From positions 94,534 through 104,638 of the forward strand of contig DBQV01000015.1 of the NCBI GenBank assembly GCA_002305755.1: 10,105 bases of DNA. The letters are read 5' to 3'. The notes below the pieces were generated by a model that saw only the letters and a program-made list of their open reading frames with translations, was not told the origin of the DNA and ran no database searches. The DNA comes from Christensenella sp. UBA1385. GTDB taxonomy: Bacteria; Bacillota; Clostridia; Christensenellales; Aristaeellaceae. Of this stretch, positions 1 through 6,370 are shown one piece after another (the stretch's first letter is position 1; each line of letters opens with the position of its first letter). The translations under genes and the position numbers were made by a program.

Positions 1-1
1 C

Positions 2-769
2 GATATCAGGCTGCCTGCCGAAATCACGGGGGAGAGCTTTGATCTGGCGCTTTCCATCGATGCGTCCGATTTCCAACGGCTGGGCACAGCCGGGGCAGCC
101 TTCCTGTCTGCGCCCGTACGCGCGCAGATGGATCATCACAGGACCAATACCCGCTTCGCGGATGTAAACCTCGTGCTGGACGATCTGCCCGCATCCGGCA
201 GCCTGATGTGCCGCATGATGGATGCGGCGGGCTTTGAGCTGACGCAGGACGAAGCCGTCTGCCTGTATACCGCCATCACGACCGATACAGGCAACCTCTG
301 CTTTGGGAACGTCAGCGACGAGACCTTTGAGCAGCTGGCCTCGCTGATGCGGGCCGGGCTGCCGCTGACGGACACTGCCAGACAGCTCCATCTGATGCGC
401 GAAAAGGAGCAGGTGCTCATGCTGGGCAGGGCGCTGCAGTCGCTTCGCTTTTACTGCGGGGGCAGGCTGACCATGATGAGGCTGACCCGAAGGGATTATG
501 AGGAGTGCGGCGCGGATATCAGCCACACGGATAAGATCGTGAACTATGGCCTCTATATGCCGGGTGTTCAGATCGCCTGCCTGGCCCATGAGCGGGAAGA
601 TGGCGTCAAATTCAGCCTGCGCAGCATCGCCCCGCGCGAGGTATCGGGCATCGCGCTCGCTTTCGGCGGCGGCGGTCATGCGCAGGCTGCGGGCTGCAGC
701 ATCCAGGCGCCGCTCGATCAGGCAATGGAAATGGTGCGCGAGGCAACGGAGAGAGAACTGAATACATGA
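2..769 (+). CDS. nrnA: DHH/DHHA1 phosphoesterase, bifunctional oligoribonuclease/pAp phosphatase NrnA (5' truncated)
   Basis: The reading frame is open from the first bases, so the true start lies upstream; the first ATG (128) is the Met just before the DHH motif and is not a start. The visible part is 255 residues. It carries the second DHH-domain motif (IDASDFQRLG, residues 19-28), the name-giving DHH triad (44-46, MDHHRTNTRF), and the C-terminal DHHA1 substrate-binding motif GGGGHAQAAG (222-231). In this family the DHH domain binds Mn2+ and the enzyme degrades 2-5-nt RNAs and dephosphorylates 3'-phosphoadenosine 5'-phosphate in the cytosol. About 60-70 N-terminal residues, including the first DxD-type motif, should lie off the window. 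The stop overlaps the truB start (ATGA), which implies translational coupling; nrnA-truB adjacency is common in Bacillota. Family assignment is very secure. The NrnA subtype is inferred from length and context. Confidence 0.93.
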   Translation, partial: DIRLPAEITGESFDLALSIDASDFQRLGTAGAAFLSAPVRAQMDHHRTNTRFADVNLVLDDLPASGSLMCRMMDAAGFELTQDEAVCLYTAITTDTGNLCFGNVSDETFEQLASLMRAGLPLTDTARQLHLMREKEQVLMLGRALQSLRFYCGGRLTMMRLTRRDYEECGADISHTDKIVNYGLYMPGVQIACLAHEREDGVKFSLRSIAPREVSGIALAFGGGGHAQAAGCSIQAPLDQAMEMVREATERELNT

Positions 770-1665
770 ACGGAATCATCAATCTGCTAAAACCGCCCTG
801 CCTGTCATCGGCACAGGCGGTTTCTTTTGTTAAACGGCTGACGGGACAAAAGACCGGCCACGCGGGTACGCTGGACCCGGAGGCCTGCGGCGTGCTGCCG
901 ATGATGTGCGGCAAGGCAACCGCATTGTTTGATTATATCGCCGAGCATCAGAAAGTGTATGTGGCGGAAATTGCCTTTGGTACTGCCACGGATACGCAGG
1001 ATGCCACAGGACGCATTGTTGAAAGAGGCACCGACTATCCGGATGCCGGGCGGCTGAATGACGCCTTTACACATTTTCGGGGGACTGTGATGCAGGCTCC
1101 GCCAGCTTTTTCCGCCATCAAAAGGGAGGGAAGACCTCTGTATGAGCTTGCCAGGGGAGGCAGCCTGACTGAGACTGAGCCGCGGCCGGTACAGGTGGAA
1201 TCCGTCACCCTGCTCGAGGAAATGCCGGAACACCGATTCCTGATCCGGGTCAGATGCGGAAAGGGCACTTACATCCGCACGCTTTGCCACGACCTGGGGC
1301 GATTGGTGGGCTGCCCCGCGCACATGCATCTTTTGATCAGGGAACAGACCGGCCCTTTCCGCATCGAAGACGCCATTACCATGGAGGAATTCGAGACCGC
1401 TGTAAAGAACGGGATTCATGCCGGGCGCTGGTTGATGAGCATGGAGCAGGCCGTAAGCCATCTGCCGCAGCTGACGCTGAAAGATACACTGTGGAAACCC
1501 TGTGTGAACGGCGCACCGCTTGACGCGAATGAGGCGCGGGGCGGCGCGGAACTTCGGCATGGCCAGATCGCTGCGCTCTACTGCCGCAGCGCGCTGATCG
1601 GGCTTTTTGAAAAGCAGGGCGACAGGCTGAAGCTCAGGACCATGCTGTATCAAATCAGTAATTGA
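766..1665 (+). CDS. truB: tRNA pseudouridine(55) synthase TruB
   Basis: This enzyme isomerises U55 to pseudouridine in the T-loop of tRNAs. The 299-residue product has normal family length. Motif I is GHAGTLDPEACGVLP (31-45) with catalytic Asp37. It is followed by the KVYVAEIAFGTATDTQDATG block (63-82), the QAPPAFSAIKREGRPLYELA block (110-129) and a CGKGTYIRTLCHDLG block in the middle of the protein. The C-terminal part (from about residue 225) is less conserved and would be the short PUA-like TruB tail. The N-terminus reads NLLKPPCLSSAQAV, where most homologues have a variant of NLxKPxGxTSxxxV, so it is slightly divergent but structurally equivalent. The ATG overlaps the nrnA stop by 4 nt, and no other start is better placed. 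It is the last gene of its operon here: ribF, often next to truB, is not downstream. Confidence is very high. Confidence 0.97.
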   Translation: MNGIINLLKPPCLSSAQAVSFVKRLTGQKTGHAGTLDPEACGVLPMMCGKATALFDYIAEHQKVYVAEIAFGTATDTQDATGRIVERGTDYPDAGRLNDAFTHFRGTVMQAPPAFSAIKREGRPLYELARGGSLTETEPRPVQVESVTLLEEMPEHRFLIRVRCGKGTYIRTLCHDLGRLVGCPAHMHLLIREQTGPFRIEDAITMEEFETAVKNGIHAGRWLMSMEQAVSHLPQLTLKDTLWKPCVNGAPLDANEARGGAELRHGQIAALYCRSALIGLFEKQGDRLKLRTMLYQISN

Positions 1666-1666
1666 T

Positions 1667-1729
1667 GTCTGTCAAGGCAGAGCGTGCCGGCATTCTCCGG
1701 GTCGCTGACAGGGTGTTTTCTTGACAGGC
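1667..1729 (+). repeat. Interleaved inverted repeats in truB-gntR spacer; possible weak terminator
   Basis: CTGTCAAG (1669-1676) is perfectly complementary to CTTGACAG (1720-1727), and the pairing extends outward by a T-G wobble and a G-C pair. Its first six bases can instead pair with TGACAG at 1706-1711, which is followed after GGTG by TTTTCTT. The second arrangement could act as a weak Rho-independent terminator for truB, while the first would enclose the -35 box of the next promoter. The loop interior also contains small CCGG...CCGG and GGCA...TGCC pairings. The repeats are seen directly. Any termination or operator role is inference, and the loops are long (over 30 nt), so stability is doubtful. 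Confidence 0.35.
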
Positions 1730-1752
1730 CCTGGCTTTAACTGTACTATAAT
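1721..1752 (+). promoter_or_regulatory. Sigma-A-type promoter for the gntR-fhs run
   Basis: A perfect -35 hexamer TTGACA lies at 1721-1726. With a 17-nt spacer the -10 is TACTAT (1744-1749, four of six consensus bases). A perfect TATAAT sits at 1747-1752 but at 20-nt spacing, so the two overlapping -10 candidates cannot be separated by eye. Transcription would start near 1756-1760, giving a leader of only about 15 nt before the regulator gene. This placement excludes the upstream TTG at 1752 as a translation start. Confidence 0.65.
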
Positions 1753-1772
1753 TGGCGTGTGGAGGGGCTGTA

Positions 1773-2468
1773 ATGATGCAAGTTGTTAATACGCAGGATG
1801 TAAGCAAGCCGATTCGTGATATCGCCTATGAGACGCTGAAGCAGGCCATTATCACAGGAGAGCTGCCTGCGGGATACCGCATTGTTGAAACGGTGTTTGC
1901 CAACAAGCTTCACATCAGCAGGACCCCGCTTCGGGAAGCCTTCCGCAAGCTGGAGCTGGATGGCCTGGTTTCCTGCGAAGTGCGACGAGGCGTGATCGTG
2001 CGCGCTTTTACAATAGAGGATATAGAGGAAATCTATGGCATCCGCAACGCGCTGATGATGCTGCTTATGCCCTCCATCATTCGGAATGTGACCGACGACG
2101 ATTACCGTGAGCTGGAAGGAATCCTGGCCAATATGGATATCAGCGAACGGGAGGCGGACAGCGCCGCGCTGGCCGTACAGAACAGGCAGTTTCACAGAAA
2201 GATCGAGCAGATTTCAAACAAAAAGAGAATCCTGCGCGTCATTGACAGCCAGGAAGAATATATCATGCGTTTTTCGGCGCTCGCGATTGCCAGCGTCGTC
2301 CGCCGTACCAGCGCGCACCAGGAACATCACCTGATGTTGGATTATCTGAAAGCGCGGGATCAGCAGAAGCTTGTGGACCTGATGCAGAGGCATCTGGAGG
2401 AAAGCAAGAATGTCTGCCTCAAGGCGGTCGAAGGACACGTTGGCAACGTGGACAGGGATCCTTCATAA
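1773..2468 (+). CDS. FadR-subfamily GntR transcriptional regulator (wHTH + FCD domain)
   Basis: A 231-residue DNA-binding regulator. The N-terminal winged helix-turn-helix (about 15-80) contains the GntR signatures LKQAIITGELPAGYRI (22-37) and ISRTPLREAFRKLELDGLV (48-66). The all-helical FCD ligand-binding domain (about 85-220) keeps the expected metal-binding histidines: His141 in NRQFH, His185 in QEHH and His207 in QRHL. The usual Asp of the D-x-x-F-H motif is Asn137. FCD regulators typically bind small carboxylates (pyruvate, lactate, gluconate or glycolate types) and are released from DNA by them; the ligand here cannot be told. The start was chosen at ATG 1773 because GGAGGGG (1761-1767) lies 5 nt upstream; the adjacent ATG 1776 (8-nt spacing) is equally possible. 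An in-frame TTG at 1752 lies inside the -10 region and is rejected. The gene is followed by fhs after 59 bp, so local control of fhs or its downstream genes is a reasonable inference. Confidence 0.93.
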   Translation: MMQVVNTQDVSKPIRDIAYETLKQAIITGELPAGYRIVETVFANKLHISRTPLREAFRKLELDGLVSCEVRRGVIVRAFTIEDIEEIYGIRNALMMLLMPSIIRNVTDDDYRELEGILANMDISEREADSAALAVQNRQFHRKIEQISNKKRILRVIDSQEEYIMRFSALAIASVVRRTSAHQEHHLMLDYLKARDQQKLVDLMQRHLEESKNVCLKAVEGHVGNVDRDPS

Positions 2469-2501
2469 ATATTGATGAACTGTCCCGTCAGGGATGAATT
2501 G

Positions 2502-2511
2502 TTGATATCAA
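2502..2511. promoter_or_regulatory. Candidate operator: perfect 10-bp palindrome upstream of fhs
   Basis: TTGATATCAA is a perfect palindrome centred 21 bp before the fhs ATG and directly upstream of its ribosome binding site. A small TCCC-GTCA-GGGA hairpin (2483-2494) lies just before it. The placement fits a repressor operator or a leader element between the GntR-type regulator and fhs, but it does not match the TNGTNNNACNA half-site pattern usually cited for FadR-type proteins. I found no second copy near the gntR promoter. A functional role is inference. Confidence 0.3.
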
Positions 2512-2527
2512 TAAACAGGAGGAAGCT

Positions 2528-4195
2528 ATGACCGACATTCAGATTGCTCAGGCAGCACAGATGATGCCCATTGAGAACCTGGCGGAGAGCATTGGGCTCA
2601 AGGCCGACTCGCTCTCACCCTATGGCCGCTATATTGCTAAAGTTGATCCGGCATATTACCGGGATCTGCCCCGGCGGGCCAAGCTGGTTCTGGTGACCGC
2701 TATCACCCCAACGCCTGCCGGTGAAGGAAAGACCACCATCAGCATCAGCCTGGCGGACGGACTGCATTACAACGGAAAATCGGCCATGCTGGCGCTGCGC
2801 GAGCCTTCCCTGGGGCCCGTTTTCGGAATGAAGGGCGGAGCAACCGGCGGCGGCTATGTGCAGGTGTTGCCGATGGAGAACATCAATCTGCATTTCACAG
2901 GAGATCTTCACGCCATCACCACCGCCAACAATCTGCTTGCCTCCATGGTGGATAACCATATTCAGCAGGGCAACAGCCTGAATATCGATCCTCGCCGCAT
3001 TACTTTCCGCCGCTGCATGGATCTGAATGACCGACAGCTGCGCAGCATCGTCAGCGGCCTCGGCGGAAGCGCCAACGGCACGCCTCGGGAGGACGGCTTT
3101 GATATCACGGCTGCCAGCGAGGTGATGGCTACCTTCTGCATGGCGCAAAGCCTGGAGGATCTCAAAGAGCGGCTTGCCCGCATCGTAGTGGCGCGCGATT
3201 ACGAAGGCAAGCCCGTTACCTGCGGGCAGATCGGCGCACAGGGCGCCATGACGGCTCTGCTGCGCGATGCCGCGATGCCCAATCTGGTGCAGACCATCGA
3301 ACACACTCCCTGCCTGATCCATGGAGGTCCCTTTGCCAACATCGCGCACGGCTGCAACAGCGTCATCGCGACCAGGCTGGCCCTGAAGCTGGCTGATTAT
3401 GTGATTACGGAGGCGGGCTTCGGCGCGGATCTGGGCGCTGAGAAGTTCCTGGATATCAAGTGCCGCCAGAGCGGGCTGTGGCCCGACTGCGTGGTGCTGG
3501 TAGCGACCATCCGCGCGCTGAAGCATCACGGCGGCGTGGCCAAGGCCGACCTTGGAAATGAAAACGTTCCGGCCCTCGAAAAGGGCCTTGATAACCTGCG
3601 CCAGCATGTGAAAAATATCAGAGAAGTGTGGAAGTTGCCCGTGGTAGTGGCTCTGAACCACTTCTCCAGCGACACACAGGCGGAGATCGACACCGTGCTG
3701 CGAGCGGCGGAAGAGATGGGCGTACCCTGCAGGTTCAGCGATGGCTGGGCACAGGGGGGCAAGGGCGCAGCGGAGCTGGCCCAGTGCGTATCCGATCTGC
3801 TGGATGGCGGAGAGCAGACGCTTCCATCTTATACCTATGGCGACGATCTCGGCCTTGCCGAGAAGATCGAGGCCGTGGCCAAACGTATTTATCACGCCGG
3901 CAGCGTGACATTCTCCGCCAAGAGCAGGAATACCATCAAACAGCTTGAAGAGGACGGATGGGGCAAGGCCCCCGTCTGTATTGCCAAAACGCAGTATTCG
4001 TTCAGCGACAATCCGAAGCTGCTGGGAGCGCCGGAGGGATATGAGCTGACCATCCGCGATGTGCGTCTGTCTTCGGGCGCGGGCTTTGTGGTCGCCTTCG
4101 CAGGCGATATCATCGCCATGCCCGGACTGCCCAAACAGCCGGCCGCTCTTCAGGTGGATGTGGACAGAGAGGGTAAGATTGAAGGGATTTTCTAA
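2528..4195 (+). CDS. fhs: Formate-tetrahydrofolate ligase
   Basis: Catalyses ATP-dependent formylation of tetrahydrofolate to 10-formyl-THF (EC 6.3.4.3) in the cytosol. It feeds the methyl branch of one-carbon metabolism: acetogenesis where the rest of the Wood-Ljungdahl pathway exists, otherwise purine and formate assimilation. At 555 residues it has the standard length of the monofunctional bacterial enzyme. The nucleotide-binding loop TPTPAGEGKTT is at 60-70, followed by the signature REPSLGPVFGMKGGATGGGY (91-110) and ENINLHFTGDLHAI (117-130). Further family blocks include EAGFGADLGAEKFLDIKCR, the middle VVVALNHFSSDT segment and the C-terminal GDIIAMPGLPKQPAA. The ATG at 2528 has an excellent AGGAGG (2517-2522) 5 nt upstream. 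The next gene starts inside its last 17 bases. No other folate-cycle gene (folD, fchA, metF) is visible, so the gene stands apart from a Wood-Ljungdahl cluster here. Confidence 0.98.
   Translation: MTDIQIAQAAQMMPIENLAESIGLKADSLSPYGRYIAKVDPAYYRDLPRRAKLVLVTAITPTPAGEGKTTISISLADGLHYNGKSAMLALREPSLGPVFGMKGGATGGGYVQVLPMENINLHFTGDLHAITTANNLLASMVDNHIQQGNSLNIDPRRITFRRCMDLNDRQLRSIVSGLGGSANGTPREDGFDITAASEVMATFCMAQSLEDLKERLARIVVARDYEGKPVTCGQIGAQGAMTALLRDAAMPNLVQTIEHTPCLIHGGPFANIAHGCNSVIATRLALKLADYVITEAGFGADLGAEKFLDIKCRQSGLWPDCVVLVATIRALKHHGGVAKADLGNENVPALEKGLDNLRQHVKNIREVWKLPVVVALNHFSSDTQAEIDTVLRAAEEMGVPCRFSDGWAQGGKGAAELAQCVSDLLDGGEQTLPSYTYGDDLGLAEKIEAVAKRIYHAGSVTFSAKSRNTIKQLEEDGWGKAPVCIAKTQYSFSDNPKLLGAPEGYELTIRDVRLSSGAGFVVAFAGDIIAMPGLPKQPAALQVDVDREGKIEGIF
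4168..4173 (+). promoter_or_regulatory. Ribosome binding site fixing a TTG start inside fhs
   Basis: AGAGGG lies 5 nt before TTG 4179, within the fhs coding sequence. It is the only well-placed Shine-Dalgarno-like sequence for the downstream CapA-like gene. The alternative in-frame ATG at 4158 has only AGGTGG immediately adjacent, which is too close. Starting at 4179 also gives a textbook signal peptide. Confidence 0.6.
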
Positions 4196-5369
4196 ACGGT
4201 TTCTTGTTAATACCAGCCGCGGCAGGTTTCTGACTTGGCTACTGGTTGTTTCTCTGGTTTTGTCGTCGGCCGCGGCGTTTGCGGATGAGGAAGTATCCTT
4301 GTTCGCGCGGCCGGCGACGACAGATCAACCTGCCGTGCAGGATCTCCAGCAGGCGGCAGAGGATGATCAGGCAGACGAGGAGGAGCCAGCCCCGACCGCT
4401 GTGCCGACCCAGCCCGATGGCAGTGTGATGATCACCGTCAGCATGGCGGGCGATCTGACCTTTGGGGATGACGTGCGCAAGGGCACCAAGATCTTTGAAG
4501 ACGAGCTGAAGCGCCAGAAGGGCGACCTGAGCTTTGTGGCGAGGAACGTGCGCGAGGTATTCGATCAGGATGATCTGAGCATCGTCAATCTGGAAACTTC
4601 GCTGACCACGGCCCCCGTTTACAAAAAGAACAACAGCTTTGTTTTCTCTGCTCCGCCCTCCTATGTGGAGATCATCAAGCATCTGGGCATCGAAGCTGTC
4701 AGCTATGAGAACAACCACGCCATGGATCACGGCACGGCCGGCATGGAGGAAACGCAGAACACGCTGACCGAGGCCGGCATTGCCTGGAGCACCGAGGCCA
4801 GCCCCGCGGTGTATGAGACCAAGGGTGTCAGCATCGGTATCCTGGCCTACCAGACATTTGACTATCATTACCGCGAGCTGAGGGATAAGATCCCGCAGGA
4901 CATCGCGATGATACGTCAACGCTGCGACATCGTGATCGTTAGCATTCACTGGGGCAACGAGCTTGACTACGTGCCCAACGACGTGCAGCAGGAGATCGGT
5001 CGCCTGACCATCGACGCCGGGGCCGACCTGGTATTCGGTCATCACAGCCACCGCATCAATCCGATAGAGGAGTATAACGGCAGGTACATCGCCTATTCTT
5101 TGGGAAACTTCTGTTTCTCGGGCAACAAAAAGCCCAGCGATATGTCCTCCTTCATCCTGCAGGTACGCTTCAGCGTGAAGGACGGTCAGGTTTCTCAAAA
5201 GGGTTTCCGCATCGTGCCGATTCGGATCTCCTCAAAAAAGAGTGAAAACGATTTTATCCCCACGCCCTACACCGAGCAGCGGCAGATCGACACCGTGATC
5301 AACACGCTTCTGTCCAACAGCAAGAATCTGCCCTACGCGGTGACATCCTACCCCGTGGACTGGGAGTAA
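4179..5369 (+). CDS. Secreted CapA-family (PGA_cap) metallophosphatase-fold protein
   Basis: Translated from TTG 4179, the 396-residue product begins MKGFSKRFLV, has a hydrophobic core TWLLVVSLVLSSAAAFA (19-35) and a likely signal peptidase I site after AAAFA. A low-complexity acidic/Pro linker follows (about 37-80), then a catalytic domain typical of CapA/PgsA-like calcineurin-fold proteins. Its motifs in order are AGDLTFGDDV (90-99), NLETSL (137-142), ENNHAMDHG (177-185), SIHWGNELDY (255-264), GADLVFGHHSHRINP (281-295) and AYSLGNF (305-311). These Asp, Asn and His residues are the expected dinuclear metal ligands. Named members take part in poly-gamma-glutamate capsule synthesis, but most homologues are uncharacterised, and no pgsB/pgsC (capB/capC) partners are present. 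A cell-surface phosphatase/hydrolase or polymer-processing role is therefore as likely as capsule synthesis. It overlaps fhs by 17 nt and is followed by the LeuB-like gene after 22 nt, so it is probably co-transcribed. Confidence 0.9.
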   Translation: MKGFSKRFLVNTSRGRFLTWLLVVSLVLSSAAAFADEEVSLFARPATTDQPAVQDLQQAAEDDQADEEEPAPTAVPTQPDGSVMITVSMAGDLTFGDDVRKGTKIFEDELKRQKGDLSFVARNVREVFDQDDLSIVNLETSLTTAPVYKKNNSFVFSAPPSYVEIIKHLGIEAVSYENNHAMDHGTAGMEETQNTLTEAGIAWSTEASPAVYETKGVSIGILAYQTFDYHYRELRDKIPQDIAMIRQRCDIVIVSIHWGNELDYVPNDVQQEIGRLTIDAGADLVFGHHSHRINPIEEYNGRYIAYSLGNFCFSGNKKPSDMSSFILQVRFSVKDGQVSQKGFRIVPIRISSKKSENDFIPTPYTEQRQIDTVINTLLSNSKNLPYAVTSYPVDWE

Positions 5370-5391
5370 CCGTCTTAGGAGCTGGAAACAG

Positions 5392-6360
5392 GTGCGCGCC
5401 AAAATCATGCTCATCAGCGGCAGCGAGACGGCCCTTGGCCTCTCGCTGTTTGTGCAGCAGGTGCTGACCGACCTGGCGGTCGCCTTTGGCCATTCCTTTG
5501 TGATTACGGAAGAGAGGGGCTCGGCGCTGTCGCGGAAAGAGTACGGTTCGCCCATGACGGAGGAGACCGTCGAGGCGGCCGACGCCTGTGATGCGGCGCT
5601 CTGGCTTGCGCCTGATGAGAGCGGACTGGCTGAGCTTTGCGATGGCCTGCGCTGCATTCTGGCCTGCCATGTGTTTTGGTTGCCGGAAGAGCTTCGCGGG
5701 CTTTCACTGCTGAAGTCGGGCGTCCTTGCGCGCGGCATTCTGGCCAGCCCGCTGTCTGACGGCGAGGAAGACCTCAGACGCTCGATGGACCGTTTGCACG
5801 CGATGGCCGGAGACAGAGGGCTTGCTTTTTCCGAAATTCCTTACGCGGGCGAGAGGGGAGAGCGCTGGCAGCGGGCTGTGCGCACGGCCGCCGAGAGAGG
5901 GTATCCCTTGAATCGATCGGTAACAAATGCGCCCGATTTTATCAGAAAAACGATAGAAGATCCCGCGAGCATGGGCGTGCTTCTGGCGACGCCTTCCGCC
6001 TGCGCTGGAACGCGGGCTGTCGCCGAGGCGCTGTGCGGTCAGGCCGCGGGCTTATGCTACAGCCTGTACCCCGAGAAAAGGCGGGTGCGACTGTATTCCG
6101 TGCGGGTGCCGGATCGCGCGTCCGCGGACGAGACCAGCCCCTTGGGCGCGCTGTTTGCTGTTTGCGAGCTGCTGAAAACCGGGCTTGGGCTGGCGAAGGA
6201 AGCGGAGTTCCTGTCAACTTGCTGCGATAATGTGCTGCACGCCGGGTGGCGAACGTCGGACCTCGCGGCTGAGAGCGGCCGGCAGCCGATCACCGCTGAG
6301 GGCATGATCAGGCTGATCAGCGAACAGATCGAGCTGGTGGCGGCGCTGGGGCAGAGATAG
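5392..6360 (+). CDS. Divergent isopropylmalate/isocitrate dehydrogenase-fold protein, probably non-catalytic
   Basis: A 322-residue protein with the outline of LeuB/Icd-type beta-decarboxylating dehydrogenases. The N-terminal Rossmann-like start (KIMLISG, then a long helix) and GSPMTEETVEAADACDAALW (52-71) match the family segment before the NAD/substrate region. The C-terminus SPLGALFAVCELLKTGLGL (249-267), AEFLSTCCDNVLHAGWRTSD (271-290) and TAEGMIRLI (301-309) match the family's C-terminal helices. Catalytic features are lost. The GDGIGPE loop is GSETALG (10-16). The RP/RE arginine block is unrecognisable. The loop Lys of the V-x-K-A-N motif is Asn in SVTNAP (176-181). GD-x-x-SD appears as GTRAVAE (206-212). 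The HGSAPDIAG nucleotide loop is replaced by about PDRASAD (240-246). About 40 residues are missing between 182 and 195. Start GTG 5392 has AGGAG 10 nt upstream; ATG 5407 would cut the first strand. The frame is intact, so I read it as a maintained pseudoenzyme or new-function paralogue rather than a pseudogene. Ligand unknown. Confidence 0.72.
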   Translation: MRAKIMLISGSETALGLSLFVQQVLTDLAVAFGHSFVITEERGSALSRKEYGSPMTEETVEAADACDAALWLAPDESGLAELCDGLRCILACHVFWLPEELRGLSLLKSGVLARGILASPLSDGEEDLRRSMDRLHAMAGDRGLAFSEIPYAGERGERWQRAVRTAAERGYPLNRSVTNAPDFIRKTIEDPASMGVLLATPSACAGTRAVAEALCGQAAGLCYSLYPEKRRVRLYSVRVPDRASADETSPLGALFAVCELLKTGLGLAKEAEFLSTCCDNVLHAGWRTSDLAAESGRQPITAEGMIRLISEQIELVAALGQR

Positions 6361-6370
6361 AGAGGCGTAT

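Noticed and set aside
128..769. NrnA gene starting at ATG 128
   Set aside because: That ATG is the residue before the DHH motif. The frame is open back to the window edge and encodes an upstream DHH-domain motif, so the gene is truncated by the window, not started there.
805..1653. 282-codon minus-strand frame opposite truB
   Set aside because: Antisense shadow of a conserved gene in GC-rich DNA; no recognisable motif or ribosome binding site.
2615..3895. 426-codon minus-strand open frame opposite fhs
   Set aside because: It is antisense to a fully supported formate-tetrahydrofolate ligase, has a composition typical of reverse-strand shadows (Gln, His and Arg rich) and shows no domain motif.
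4059..4178. N-terminal extension of the CapA-like protein back to ATG 4059 or 4158
   Set aside because: These codons overlap fhs out of frame, lack a well-spaced ribosome binding site, and would place 7-40 residues before an otherwise ordinary signal peptide.
4239..5198. 319-codon minus-strand frame opposite the CapA-like gene
   Set aside because: The plus strand encodes a signal peptide and all CapA-family motifs; the reverse frame shows none.
4179..5369. Poly-gamma-glutamate capsule operon
   Set aside because: Only a CapA-like protein is present; there is no amide ligase CapB/PgsB or membrane CapC/PgsC, so a capsule locus is not supported.
5392..6360. Functional 3-isopropylmalate dehydrogenase (leuB)
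   Set aside because: The overall fold pattern fits, but the catalytic and cofactor-binding motifs are missing or substituted and no leucine biosynthesis genes are nearby.
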